A stretch of 64,000 nt of DNA from JBNKHG01 sp050290225 (GCA_050290225.1 JBNKHG010000007.1:62001-126000); one strand, 5' to 3'; positions 51,095 to 59,574 are shown, numbered from the stretch's first letter. The notes: a model not told the origin generated them from the letters alone. Numbers and translations are program-made.

Positions 51095-51433
51095 ATGATG
51101 AGCAGTGTACACATCGATCACGAAGCCATTGGCACTTTGAAGGAAGTGATGGAGGACGAATTCCAGCTGTTAATCGATACTTTCCTCAGCGATTCCGAAG
51201 AGCGATTGGAAGCGTTGCGGGAGGGGCTATCGACCCTCGACGCCGACGCCGTTCGCCGGGCCGCCCATAGTTTCAAGGGGAGCAGCAGTAATATAGGCGC
51301 GCCTCAACTGGCGGAAATCTGCTTCCAGATGGAAGAGGCCGGGCGCACCAACCAGCTCGATAACCTTCCTCGGTTGCTGGCCGATGCCGAAGCCGAATTC
51401 GCAGTGGTCAAACAGGAAATCGATGCCCTGTAA
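51095..51433 (+). CDS. Histidine phosphotransfer (Hpt) protein
   Basis: A 112-residue single Hpt domain. The phosphorylatable histidine is His58 in RRAAHSFKGSSSNIGA, followed by LAEICFQMEEAGR and a C-terminal helix AEAEFAVVKQEIDAL. Such proteins relay phosphate between a hybrid kinase and a response regulator. Its position after the PP2C response regulator suggests it phosphorylates that receiver; no hybrid kinase is in the window. Two adjacent ATGs are possible starts (51095, 51098). Confidence 0.92.
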   Translation: MMSSVHIDHEAIGTLKEVMEDEFQLLIDTFLSDSEERLEALREGLSTLDADAVRRAAHSFKGSSSNIGAPQLAEICFQMEEAGRTNQLDNLPRLLADAEAEFAVVKQEIDAL

Positions 51434-51723
51434 TACCCCGGCGCCAATCCCTGATCTTTAAATTGTCGTTGCTGGTAGCGGGTAAAAACCGCCGGGCCAC
51501 TCTCCCAACTGGCAATCAGGGACCGCCTCCACTTTTCTGGCATCCACTTTGCAGAACTTCCTTCAAACGCACAAGTGCGGTGCTCAAGCGGCAAAGATTG
51601 CCGCTTGAGCGGTAATCTTTGCCGCAAGCGTGTCCTTTGCCGGTCTGGCGCCGGAAAAGGACACGCTGGTCCGGAAAGGGGCTTGGGCGCGGATAACCGG
51701 GAGTTTACTAGTTGGAAAAAACT
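51434..51723. promoter_or_regulatory. fliK upstream region with paired hairpins
   Basis: 290 bp containing the fliK sigma-54 promoter and then two consecutive stems: GCGGCAAAGATT/AATCTTTGCCGC (51588-51599 with 51614-51625) and GCGTGTCCTTT/AAAGGACACGC (51628-51638 with 51656-51666). Both would be in the fliK leader. Neither is followed by a T run. The first shares the CAAGCGGCAA heptamer theme. Confidence 0.75.
51538..51553 (+). promoter_or_regulatory. Sigma-54 promoter of the fliK operon
   Basis: TGGCAT-CCACT-TTGCA with GG and GC 10 bp apart, the same form as the flgB, flagellin 1 and fleS sites. It ends 170 bp before fliK. Confidence 0.8.
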
Positions 51724-53340
51724 ATGAGTGGCAATCAATCCAGTGTTTCTCTAACGGCCCTGGCGCCGGTGAATGTCAATAAACTCAACGCCCTGCAGGA
51801 CGACTTGCTTGGCAGCCTTTCCAAGGTGAGTTTTCGCGATGTGATGTCCGATCAAACTGCGGGGGCAGGGCATTCTGAGCGCCGACAGGCGCGGGATAAC
51901 CAGGGTGCGGGGGGGCGACCGGAAACCCAAAACAAGCAAGGGGCAGATTCGAGGGGAAAGTCGGACCGCAGTGCTCAGGGTTCCGCTGATAAATCCTTCC
52001 CGTCGAAAGATGTGCGGGAATCCAAACAGTCTGCCGAACCATCCCCTGCAGAAAAATTAGAACAAGAGCAGGTTGCCTCGAAAGATAAGGCGGCTGATGT
52101 TGACGGTGAAGCCCAGCAGAGCGCGTTGGACGAATCGGTAGAGCCAAATGCGACGGAAGAGAGTGAGTCAGCATTGGCAAATAGCGAGGACTCAACTGTG
52201 GATCCCGCGCTGAGTGAGGCTGATCAAACCACGGAGACCTTGACTCAAGCAGCAAACAGCGCCGGCACTGTCGGGGAGTTTGAAACGGTGGGGGGAGATC
52301 TGACGGTGCCCGCCGGCGAGATAGATGCGTCAGCGGGGGATGCCGCCGGCTTGGACCCAACCGGGGTGGCGGACGAGGTTGCCGGGCAGATTGATGCCGG
52401 GGTATCAATGACTTCAGTGGCAGAGTTTACTGAAGACGCCGCTGAAACAGTAACGGTAAACCCTTCGTCGTCGACCGGGGACCGGGGCCCGGCTGCGGTG
52501 GCAGGTCGGAATCCGCAGTCGGCAATCGCCACGCAATTTGGCGGTACACAAATTCCGCCAATGACGAAGCCCATCTCTCCACCGGGACAGGCAGTGGCGG
52601 AGATGGTGAAAGCCGAATTCAATCCGGTGGCTGCGTCGCAGGCATCGCTGTCGGAAGCTGTCGAACACGCCTCTGCGATGGCGGCCAAAGGCGCAGGTGG
52701 CGTGGCGGAGTCGACGCTCGCAAATTCGCTTTCACTTTCCGGCGGGGCAACCGTCAATTTATCCACGGCTAATGGGCTTGCACTGCAGCTTTCGGGTGCC
52801 GGCGACAGTGGGGTGGACGGTCAGGCACTGAAAGAAGCGGTGGCTTCCGCTACCGCTGCGATGGGGGCAAACCGGCAACTGCAACCGGGACTGAGTCAAT
52901 ACCAGTCGGCGGAGGGACGCCTGCAAACCTATATGCAGACCGCCATGGGGCAGCCTCAGTGGGGCAGTGCGGTCGGTGAACGAGTCCTGTGGCTGGCATC
53001 GCAAAATATCAAGGAGGCGGATATTCGCCTGGATCCACCTGAGCTTGGGCAGCTGCAGGTTCGGGTTTCTGTGAATCAGGATCAGGCCAGTGTCACCTTT
53101 ACCAGTCCCCACGCCAATGTCCGCGAAGCTCTCGACCAGAATGCCTTCCGATTGCGGGAGATGTTTCAGGGCGAGGGCATGGATTTGGTCAATGTCGATA
53201 TCTCTGATCAATCCCACCCACAGTATTCGCGGGGGGAAAGCGACGAGCGGGGCGGCAATCCCCTGGACGCCGTTGAAGAAGATCAATCCGCCGGGATCAC
53301 GCAACCGCTGGGCTCGGGGTTGGTCGATCAATATGTGTAA
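51724..53340 (+). CDS. fliK: Flagellar hook-length control protein FliK
   Basis: A 538-residue secreted molecular ruler and substrate-specificity switch. The first 400 residues are low-complexity, Ala/Ser/Glu/Asp rich and poorly conserved, as usual. The conserved C-terminal Flg_hook domain has VLWLASQNIKEADIRLDPPE then LGQLQVRVSVNQDQASVTFT and NVREALDQNAFRLREMFQ. The ATG at 51724 is used; a TTG at 51712 is in frame. It is a long FliK, in line with the long hook protein. Confidence 0.92.
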   Translation: MSGNQSSVSLTALAPVNVNKLNALQDDLLGSLSKVSFRDVMSDQTAGAGHSERRQARDNQGAGGRPETQNKQGADSRGKSDRSAQGSADKSFPSKDVRESKQSAEPSPAEKLEQEQVASKDKAADVDGEAQQSALDESVEPNATEESESALANSEDSTVDPALSEADQTTETLTQAANSAGTVGEFETVGGDLTVPAGEIDASAGDAAGLDPTGVADEVAGQIDAGVSMTSVAEFTEDAAETVTVNPSSSTGDRGPAAVAGRNPQSAIATQFGGTQIPPMTKPISPPGQAVAEMVKAEFNPVAASQASLSEAVEHASAMAAKGAGGVAESTLANSLSLSGGATVNLSTANGLALQLSGAGDSGVDGQALKEAVASATAAMGANRQLQPGLSQYQSAEGRLQTYMQTAMGQPQWGSAVGERVLWLASQNIKEADIRLDPPELGQLQVRVSVNQDQASVTFTSPHANVREALDQNAFRLREMFQGEGMDLVNVDISDQSHPQYSRGESDERGGNPLDAVEEDQSAGITQPLGSGLVDQYV

Positions 53341-53566
53341 CCCGCCGGCCTGATCTCTTCCTTGAAAGCCCGCTACCGGCGCGATCCCGCTACCGGCAAC
53401 GGGCTAATTTTCTCAGTATCCTTTCGCAAGTTCTTGTTTATAAACTAGAATCCAGTCTTGGCCCGGTGTTGCGTCAGCGCATGGACATCGGGGCATTTGG
53501 TGGCATGAGAATTGCCTGATAAGCATAAAATCAGCCGTTGGGCTTGAAATGACGGACTTTTGACGT

Positions 53567-54088
53567 ATGGCAAAGGAAAATGAACGGGCGGAAGCCTCGT
53601 CAGGGGGGGGCAGGAAAAAGCTCATTCTATTGATCATTGTCGGCCTGGCACTTGTGGGTCTGTCGATCGGGGGGACCTTGCTGGCCCTGCAAATGCTTGC
53701 CCCGCAGTCCGCACCGACCGAGATGGCCGGCGTCGAGGCGGAAATCGAACCCGAAGAACCGGCGCGTAACCCGGCAATTTACTACCCGCTGAAACCGCCG
53801 ATTATCGTGAATTTCCAGGCGCGGGGCCGCCAGCGATTTCTGCAGGCGGAATTGACACTGATGGCGCGTGACAATGATGTGGTGGAAGCGATCGAGCTGC
53901 ATATGCCCATGATTCGCAACGCACTGGTGTTACTGTTTGGTGGTCAGGTTTACGAAGAGCTGCAGACTGCGGAGGGCAAGGAGCTGCTCCGACAGGAAGC
54001 GTTGACCGAGGTCCAGCGTTTGCTGGCGCAGGAAATCGGCAAGCCTGGTATCGAACAGGTTCTCTTTACCAATTTTGTTATGCAGTAA
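53567..54088 (+). CDS. fliL: Flagellar basal body-associated protein FliL
   Basis: A 173-residue inner-membrane protein near the stator that affects torque and swarming. After a charged, glycine-rich N-terminus (SSGGGRKK) there is one membrane helix, LILLIIVGLALVGLSIGGTL. The periplasmic domain has IYYPLKPPIIVNFQARGRQR and ends GIEQVLFTNFVMQ, the family C-terminus. It precedes fliM by 46 bp and starts a tight fliLMNOP run. A 226-bp gap separates it from fliK. Confidence 0.94.
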   Translation: MAKENERAEASSGGGRKKLILLIIVGLALVGLSIGGTLLALQMLAPQSAPTEMAGVEAEIEPEEPARNPAIYYPLKPPIIVNFQARGRQRFLQAELTLMARDNDVVEAIELHMPMIRNALVLLFGGQVYEELQTAEGKELLRQEALTEVQRLLAQEIGKPGIEQVLFTNFVMQ

Positions 54089-54134
54089 TACCGGCACAGG
54101 GTTGGTATCGGCTGTAAAGGGGGGCGTAAGCACC

Positions 54135-55139
54135 GTGCAAGACTTATTGTCACAAGATGAAATTGATGCGTTGTTACACGGCGTCGATGACGGTGACATT
54201 GAAACCGAAATGGATGTTGATCCGGGGCAGATTTCCGCCTACGACCTCACCAGTCAGGATCGTATTGTCCGCGGGCGGATGCCCACCCTGGAGATGATCA
54301 ACGAGCGTTTTGCCCGCTATACCCGCATCTCCATGTTCAACCTTCTGCGTCGTACCGCCGATGTATCGGTCGGTGGCATCCAGATTCAAAAGTTTGGCGA
54401 GTACGTGCACACCCTTTATGTGCCCACCAGCCTCAACATGGTCAAGTTTCGTCCCCTGCGCGGCACGGCTCTGGTGATTCTGGACGCGAAGCTGGTGTTC
54501 AAACTGGTTGATAACTTTTTCGGAGGTGATGGCCGTCACGCCAAAATCGAAGGGCGTGAATTTACGCCAACCGAGTTGCGGGTTGTACAGATGGTGTTGG
54601 AGCAGGCTTTTGTCGACCTGTGCGAGGCCTGGAAAGCGGTGATGCCGATCGAGTTCGAATACATCAACTCGGAAGTAAACCCCTCCATGGCCAATATCGT
54701 CAGCCCCAGCGAGGTGGTGGTGGTAAGCACTTTTCATGTGGAACTCGATGGCGGCGGCGGCGAGCTGCATATCACCATGCCTTACTCGATGATTGAACCG
54801 ATTCGGGAAGTGTTGGACGCGGGCTTGCAGACCGACAGCGATGAGATGGACGACCGCTGGGTAAAGGCCCTGCGCGCCGATATTATGGAAGCCCGCGTCG
54901 ATCTCGAATGCGATGTTGTGCGACGCGAGATTACCCTGCGCGATATCGTCGATCTGAAAGAGGGTGACGTGATTCCCATTGAAATGCCGGAATTCCAAGT
55001 GGTCACCGCAAACGGGGTGCCCATGTTTCGCAGCAGCCTCGGCCAGTCCCGGGGCAATCTAGCGTTGAAAATAGAAGACTTTATTGACCGGTCCAATGCC
55101 TACAATGTGACGGCCGCGGAAGGAGACTCCCATGAGTGA
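54135..55139 (+). CDS. fliM: Flagellar motor switch protein FliM
   Basis: A 334-residue C-ring protein. The N-terminal CheY-binding segment DLLSQDEIDALLHGV is intact. The middle domain has RTADVSVGGIQIQKFGEYV, including the GGxxQ motif, and the C-terminal SpoA domain has EARVDLECDVVRREITLRDI. The start is GTG at 54135 because homologues begin one or two residues before QDLLSQDEID and a GGGGGG precedes it; an upstream in-frame start would add 20 non-conserved residues. It overlaps fliN by 8 bp. Confidence 0.95.
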   Translation: MQDLLSQDEIDALLHGVDDGDIETEMDVDPGQISAYDLTSQDRIVRGRMPTLEMINERFARYTRISMFNLLRRTADVSVGGIQIQKFGEYVHTLYVPTSLNMVKFRPLRGTALVILDAKLVFKLVDNFFGGDGRHAKIEGREFTPTELRVVQMVLEQAFVDLCEAWKAVMPIEFEYINSEVNPSMANIVSPSEVVVVSTFHVELDGGGGELHITMPYSMIEPIREVLDAGLQTDSDEMDDRWVKALRADIMEARVDLECDVVRREITLRDIVDLKEGDVIPIEMPEFQVVTANGVPMFRSSLGQSRGNLALKIEDFIDRSNAYNVTAAEGDSHE

Positions 55140-55572
55140 TGATGATTTAATGCCCGATGGCGATGTGGTTGACCAGGATGCGATGGCCGATGAGTGGGCG
55201 GCGGCCATGGAAGAGCAGGTGGGTTCGGATACAGAGGACGACGACACTGATGTCAGTGCGGTTGAACTCGACGAACTGTCCGATGAGGGTGACGGTTTTA
55301 TTAACGCAGAGGGCCAAAACCTGGAAGTGATTCTGGATATCCCCGTATCTATATCCATGGAGGTGGGACGCACATCCATCACGATTCGCAATCTGCTGCA
55401 ACTCAACCAGGGATCCGTTATCGAACTCGATCGCCTGGCGGGTGAGCCGTTGGATGTCCTGGTTAACGGCACTCTCATCGCCCATGGCGAGGTGGTGGTG
55501 GTGAACGAGAAATTCGGTATCCGCATGACCGATGTCATCAGCCCCGCTGAGCGCATCAAAAAGTTGCGCTGA
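55132..55572 (+). CDS. fliN: Flagellar motor switch protein FliN
   Basis: A 146-residue C-ring protein. The first 65 residues are acidic (DDDLMPDG, EDDDTDVSAVELDEL). The C-terminal SpoA domain carries LEVILDIPVSISMEVGRTSI, LNQGSVIELDRLAGEPLDVL and NEKFGIRMTDVIS, all typical. It overlaps fliM and is followed by fliO with a 1-bp gap. Confidence 0.95.
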   Translation: MSDDDLMPDGDVVDQDAMADEWAAAMEEQVGSDTEDDDTDVSAVELDELSDEGDGFINAEGQNLEVILDIPVSISMEVGRTSITIRNLLQLNQGSVIELDRLAGEPLDVLVNGTLIAHGEVVVVNEKFGIRMTDVISPAERIKKLR

Positions 55573-55573
55573 T

Positions 55574-56056
55574 ATGGCCGCGGACGTTTCCCCTCCTGTC
55601 GTCGAGGCCGCGCCACTGGCTGCCGGCGCCTCACCCTTGGGCAACAGTGCCTATTTCGGGCAGGTGATGCTCGGTCTGTTGCTGGTGCTGGGCGCCATAT
55701 TTGTTATCGCCTGGCTGTTGCGGCGTTTCGGGCAGGGCTCCCTGATGGCCAATAACGCCATGAAAATTGTAGCCAGCCAGGCCTTGGGTACCCGCGAGCG
55801 CATTGTGATGGTGGAGGTGGGGGAGCAGCAAATCCTGCTTGGTGTGGCTCCCGGTCGGGTGTCGACACTGCACGTATTTGAGACGGCCGTGATTCCCTCG
55901 GGTAAAAAAACGGGTAGTGGCCAAAAGGTGGTGGGCATTCATTCAGATTTTGCCAGCAAGATTCGAGAGGCCATGGCGGGCCGTATTTCCAGTAAATCAG
56001 GTGCAGCCGGTAATTCAGGCGCCGATACCGGTGATGTAGAGAGCAGGCCCCGGTAA
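55574..56056 (+). CDS. fliO: Flagellar export apparatus scaffold protein FliO
   Basis: A 160-residue protein with one membrane helix (VMLGLLLVLGAIFVIAWLL) after a short periplasmic N-terminus. The cytoplasmic part has IVASQALGTRERIVMVEVGE and QQILLGVAPGRVSTLHV, the FliO signature. It stabilises FliP assembly. The ATG at 55574 is in frame just after the fliN stop; an earlier frame start would overlap fliN heavily. It ends at the fliP start. Confidence 0.92.
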   Translation: MAADVSPPVVEAAPLAAGASPLGNSAYFGQVMLGLLLVLGAIFVIAWLLRRFGQGSLMANNAMKIVASQALGTRERIVMVEVGEQQILLGVAPGRVSTLHVFETAVIPSGKKTGSGQKVVGIHSDFASKIREAMAGRISSKSGAAGNSGADTGDVESRPR

Positions 56057-56916
56057 TGTATCTGGAAGAGAAGGTTGTAACGGCCAGTGCATCTACAACC
56101 AAATTGAGTCGGTCAATACTTACGACAGCGTTGTGGATCGTTCTGGGGCTGTTACCAACCGGCGCCTGGGCGCAGACTGCGGCGGAAAGTTCTGAGCCCG
56201 CGGCCAAGGCGGAGAGCATCATGCCGGTCAATGGTATACCCGGCCTGCCGGCGTTGACGGTTACCACCAATCCCGACGGCAGTCAGGATTACACGGTAAC
56301 CTTGCAAATCCTCGCCATCATGACGGCCCTGAGCCTGTTGCCGGCGATCCTGATGATGATGACGTCTTTTACCCGGATCATTATTGTGTTTGCCATATTG
56401 CGTCAGGCACTGGGTTTGCAGCAGTCTCCGTCCAACCAGATTCTTATCGGCCTGTCACTGTTTTTAACGCTGTTCATCATGTCGCCGGTGTTCGACACTG
56501 TAAACGAAACGGCGTTACAGCCCTACATCAACCAGGAGATCGGTTCAAGGGAAGCCCTGACCCGTAGCACCCAACCTTTCCACCGCTTTATGTTGTCACA
56601 GACGCGGGAAACGGACTTGGATCTGTTTATGCGTATTGCCGACGCCAAACACATTGACGGACCCGAATCGGTGCCCTTTTCAATTCTGGTGCCGGCTTTT
56701 GTGACCAGTGAGTTGAAGACCGCTTTTCAGATCGGATTTATCCTTTTCATCCCGTTCCTGGTGATCGATATCGTGGTCGCCAGTGTGCTTATGGCCATGG
56801 GCATGATGATGCTGTCGCCGCTGATTATTTCGCTGCCGTTTAAAATTATGCTGTTTGTGCTGGTGGACGGCTGGGCGTTGATTATTGGGACCCTGGCGGC
56901 CAGTTTTGGAACCTAG
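56056..56916 (+). CDS. fliP: Flagellar export gate protein FliP
   Basis: A 286-residue polytopic membrane protein of the export gate. A cleavable signal sequence (TTALWIVLGLLPTGAWAQ) and a periplasmic loop precede the conserved core: ILAIMTALSLLPAILMMMTS then FTRIIIVFAILRQALGLQQS, and TSELKTAFQIGFILFIPFLV. It ends WALIIGTLAASFGT. It overlaps fliO by one base. The TAG stop lies inside the CTAG at the left edge of the inserted MITE-like element, so the element abuts the end of the gene without truncating conserved sequence. Confidence 0.95.
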   Translation: MYLEEKVVTASASTTKLSRSILTTALWIVLGLLPTGAWAQTAAESSEPAAKAESIMPVNGIPGLPALTVTTNPDGSQDYTVTLQILAIMTALSLLPAILMMMTSFTRIIIVFAILRQALGLQQSPSNQILIGLSLFLTLFIMSPVFDTVNETALQPYINQEIGSREALTRSTQPFHRFMLSQTRETDLDLFMRIADAKHIDGPESVPFSILVPAFVTSELKTAFQIGFILFIPFLVIDIVVASVLMAMGMMMLSPLIISLPFKIMLFVLVDGWALIIGTLAASFGT

Positions 56917-57164
56917 TAGTCCTTCAAGGTGATATTGACGTATGTATGATTGTAGGCTTCGATGAGAGGCAGGGGTGCCTTCAGAAACACGCCGTAAACC
57001 CATCCCTGGACCCAAAGCACTCGTTGCACTCGTGGGGCCGGCCCGGGGCTCGGGCGCGACGTCCTTGTCGCGCACGGTTTCTGAAGGCACCCCTGCCTCT
57101 CAGGCCTGACATCGCAGTGGATTTGCAACATTAATACGTCCTTATCAGATTGAAAGACTACTAG
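56913..57164. mobile_element. MITE-like element inserted between fliP and fliQ
   Basis: A 252-bp non-coding element bounded by CTAGTAGTC at the left (56913) and GACTACTAG at the right (to 57164). The terminal inverted repeats extend imperfectly for about 30 bp: left CTAGTAGTCCTTCAAGG, right reverse complement CTAGTAGTCTTTCAATC, then TGATA and GACGTAT in both. Inside is a perfect 25-bp inverted repeat (56964-56988 with 57077-57101) and a GCGCGAC/GTCGCGC stem (57054-57073). CTAG at both ends may be a 4-bp target duplication. It encodes no transposase, so a MITE or similar element mobilised in trans is the best reading. Confidence 0.8.
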
Positions 57165-57218
57165 TTTATGGATGGGCGCCAGTATCGGGCCCTGGGGTTC
57201 AGTTCGGAGGACAGAGCC

Positions 57219-57488
57219 GTGACACCTGAAGTCGTAATGGATCTCTTTGCCGACGCATTCTACCTCACCGTAGTGATGGTGGCGTTAATTGTCGGTCCCA
57301 GTCTGCTGGTGGGTTTGTTGGTGAGCATGTTCCAGGCGGCGACCCAGATCAACGAGCAGACCTTGAGCTTTTTGCCGCGACTGCTGATCACCCTGGGGAC
57401 CATTATGCTGGCCGGCCCCTGGTTGATAACCGAATTTATGGATTTGTTTACCCGCCTGATCACCAATATACCGCTCCTGATTGGCTAG
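57219..57488 (+). CDS. fliQ: Flagellar export gate protein FliQ
   Basis: An 89-residue protein with two membrane helices. It begins with VTPEVVMDLFADAFYLTVVM and has LLVGLLVSMFQAATQINEQT, then LSFLPRLLITLGTIMLAGPW. The start is GTG at 57219: GGAGGA lies 9 bp before it and homologues begin MTPE. An upstream ATG (57168) would add 17 non-conserved residues. The MITE-like element ends 54 bp before the start, separating it from fliP. Confidence 0.93.
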   Translation: MTPEVVMDLFADAFYLTVVMVALIVGPSLLVGLLVSMFQAATQINEQTLSFLPRLLITLGTIMLAGPWLITEFMDLFTRLITNIPLLIG

Positions 57489-57491
57489 CGG

Positions 57492-58280
57492 ATGGAAGGG
57501 ATGACCCTTAGCGAGCACGAGATCGCACAGTTTGTAGGGCAATATTTCTGGCCCTTCTGCCGCATCGGCGCCTTCTTTATGGCGGTGCCGGTTCTCGGCT
57601 CCCAATTGATTACTACCCGGGTGCGGGTACTGCTGGGGTGGATGCTCACCCTGATTGTGGTCCCGCTGTTGCCGCCGCTGCCGGCGGTTCCGCCGCTATC
57701 CCTGCAAAGCTTCTCCATTGTCCTGCAGCAGATTTTAATCGGCGTGGCCATGGGGTTTGTATTGCAGGTGGTATTTCAGCTGTTTGTTCTGGCCGGGCAG
57801 TTTATCGCCATGAAAATGGGGTTGGGGTTTGCCCAGATGAACGACCCCATCAACGGTGTTGGCGTGACGGTGATCTCCCAATTGTATCTGATGATGGCCA
57901 CATTGCTGTTTTTGGTGGTCAATGGACACCTGGTGGTGATCGAATACCTGGTAGACAGCTTCCAGACGCTACCGGTCAGCGACAGTGGGCTGGAAATCAG
58001 GCATCTGTGGATGATCGCCAGTATGGGATCCTGGATGTTTGGCTCGGCACTCGCAGTTGCCTTGCCGGTATTGACCTCGCTACTGGTGGTCAACCTGGCC
58101 TTTGGGGTGATGAGTCGCGCCGCGCCGCAGATGAACGTGTTTGCCGTGGGCTTTCCCATCACTCTGGTGTTTGGTCTGCTGCTGGTGTGGTTCGGCCTCT
58201 CCAGTTACCTGACCAACTACGATCTGTTTATGCGCTACGGTCTCGACCTTGTGCGCCAGGTTACAGGCAGCGCGCCTTAG
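57492..58280 (+). CDS. fliR: Flagellar export gate protein FliR
   Basis: A 262-residue polytopic membrane protein. It has FVGQYFWPFCRIGAFFMAVP, FIAMKMGLGFAQMNDPINGV and a C-terminal VFGLLLVWFGLSSYLTNYDL, the family signatures. It forms the gate with FliP and FliQ. It follows fliQ by 3 bp and is followed by flhB after 9 bp. Confidence 0.94.
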   Translation: MEGMTLSEHEIAQFVGQYFWPFCRIGAFFMAVPVLGSQLITTRVRVLLGWMLTLIVVPLLPPLPAVPPLSLQSFSIVLQQILIGVAMGFVLQVVFQLFVLAGQFIAMKMGLGFAQMNDPINGVGVTVISQLYLMMATLLFLVVNGHLVVIEYLVDSFQTLPVSDSGLEIRHLWMIASMGSWMFGSALAVALPVLTSLLVVNLAFGVMSRAAPQMNVFAVGFPITLVFGLLLVWFGLSSYLTNYDLFMRYGLDLVRQVTGSAP

Positions 58281-58289
58281 GAGGGGCTA

Positions 58290-59420
58290 ATGGCTGAAGA
58301 CAGCGCCCAGGAAAAAACGGAACAGCCGACGGCGCGACGGCTGGAAAAAGCGCGGGAAGAAGGCCAGATTCCCCGCTCCCGCGATCTCACCACAACCGCT
58401 GTCCTATTGGCAGGCACGGTGGGTTTATCCGTATTCGGCCAGTTCATGGGCGAGAAGCTGATGGGCGTGCTGCACTTCAATTTCCGCTTGGATCGGGCCA
58501 CCGTTTTCGACACCAACCTGATGATTTCCCACCTGGCTGTGTCTTTTTACGATGCCCTGGTTGCCCTTGTTCCACTGTTTGTATTGCTGCTTGTGGCTTC
58601 GATCCTGGGGCCCATTGGATTGGGCGGCTGGTTGTTGAGCGCCAAAGCCATGGCGCCCAAGCTGAGCCGGATGAATCCGCTGGCGGGGCTTAAGCGCATG
58701 TTCGGCTTGAAATCCCTGGTGGAGCTGGGCAAAGCCCTGGCCAAAGTGGTGGTGATTCTGGTACTGGCTGTCTGGCTGTTGTCGGCAATGCAACAGGATA
58801 TGCTCGATCTGGCGGGTATGGATGTGATTCCGGGGATCATCGAATCCCTGAGACTGAGCGCCTTTGCCGCCATCGCCCTGTCGGCGGCCACCATTCTCAT
58901 CGCCGTTGTCGATGTGCCTTTCCAGCTCTACGACCACGCCAAGAAACTGAAAATGTCCATGCAGGATATCAAGGATGAACACAAGGACACCGAAGGAAAG
59001 CCGGAAGTGAAGGGGCGCATCCGTCAGCTGCAAAGAGAGATGGCCAATAATCGCATGATGGCGGCTGTACCCGAGGCGGATGTGGTTATCACCAACCCGA
59101 CCCACTTTTCGGTGGCGCTGAAATATGACCCCCTGAATATGGATACGCCGGTGGTGCTGGCCAAGGGGGCTGACAACATCGCCTTGAAAATCCGCGAGAT
59201 CGCCGCCGCCAATAAGGTGGAAATCGTTGAGTCGCCGCAATTGGCGCGGGCAGTGTTTTACACCACGGAGGTGGATGCGGAAATTCCCGCGGGCCTCTAT
59301 GTGGCTGTTGCCCAGGTGCTGGCCTATGTGTTCCAGTTGCGTATCTTCCGCCGCGGCAAAGGTGATCGACCGGACGTGCCTCGACATGTGCCGGTGCCGA
59401 AGGAGATGCAGTTTGATTAA
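58290..59420 (+). CDS. flhB: Flagellar export switch protein FlhB
   Basis: A 376-residue membrane protein controlling the switch from hook to filament export. The N-terminal motif EKTEQPTARRLEKAREEGQI and four membrane helices precede the autocleaving cytoplasmic domain, whose NPTH motif is in VVITNPTHFSVALKY near residue 270. FYTTEVDAEIPAGLYVAVAQ follows. The gene ends the rightward cluster; flhA, which often comes next in polar clusters, is not here. Confidence 0.95.
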   Translation: MAEDSAQEKTEQPTARRLEKAREEGQIPRSRDLTTTAVLLAGTVGLSVFGQFMGEKLMGVLHFNFRLDRATVFDTNLMISHLAVSFYDALVALVPLFVLLLVASILGPIGLGGWLLSAKAMAPKLSRMNPLAGLKRMFGLKSLVELGKALAKVVVILVLAVWLLSAMQQDMLDLAGMDVIPGIIESLRLSAFAAIALSAATILIAVVDVPFQLYDHAKKLKMSMQDIKDEHKDTEGKPEVKGRIRQLQREMANNRMMAAVPEADVVITNPTHFSVALKYDPLNMDTPVVLAKGADNIALKIREIAAANKVEIVESPQLARAVFYTTEVDAEIPAGLYVAVAQVLAYVFQLRIFRRGKGDRPDVPRHVPVPKEMQFD

Positions 59421-59574
59421 CCTCCCGCTGGCCCGGGCTTAAAATCATACTTAGTTTAAATTTATTGAGCTGATTCAATTAATTGATTGGATTGATAGTC
59501 CTGCCGCTGTCATAGTTGTCCTCAACAACGCAATTGCGATTCAACGCTTTGAAACCCAAACAGAGGACTTACCG

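Noticed and set aside
56946..57134. A short frame inside the element between fliP and fliQ
   Set aside because: It crosses both arms of the 25-bp inverted repeat and has no ribosome binding site; best explained as chance reading of the repeat.
59475..59486. Perfect AT-rich dyad TCAATTAATTGA upstream of the peroxiredoxin fusion as a FleQ or OxyR site
   Set aside because: It lacks the outer GTC/GAC of a FleQ box and the spacing of OxyR sites; simple AT-rich symmetry is likely.
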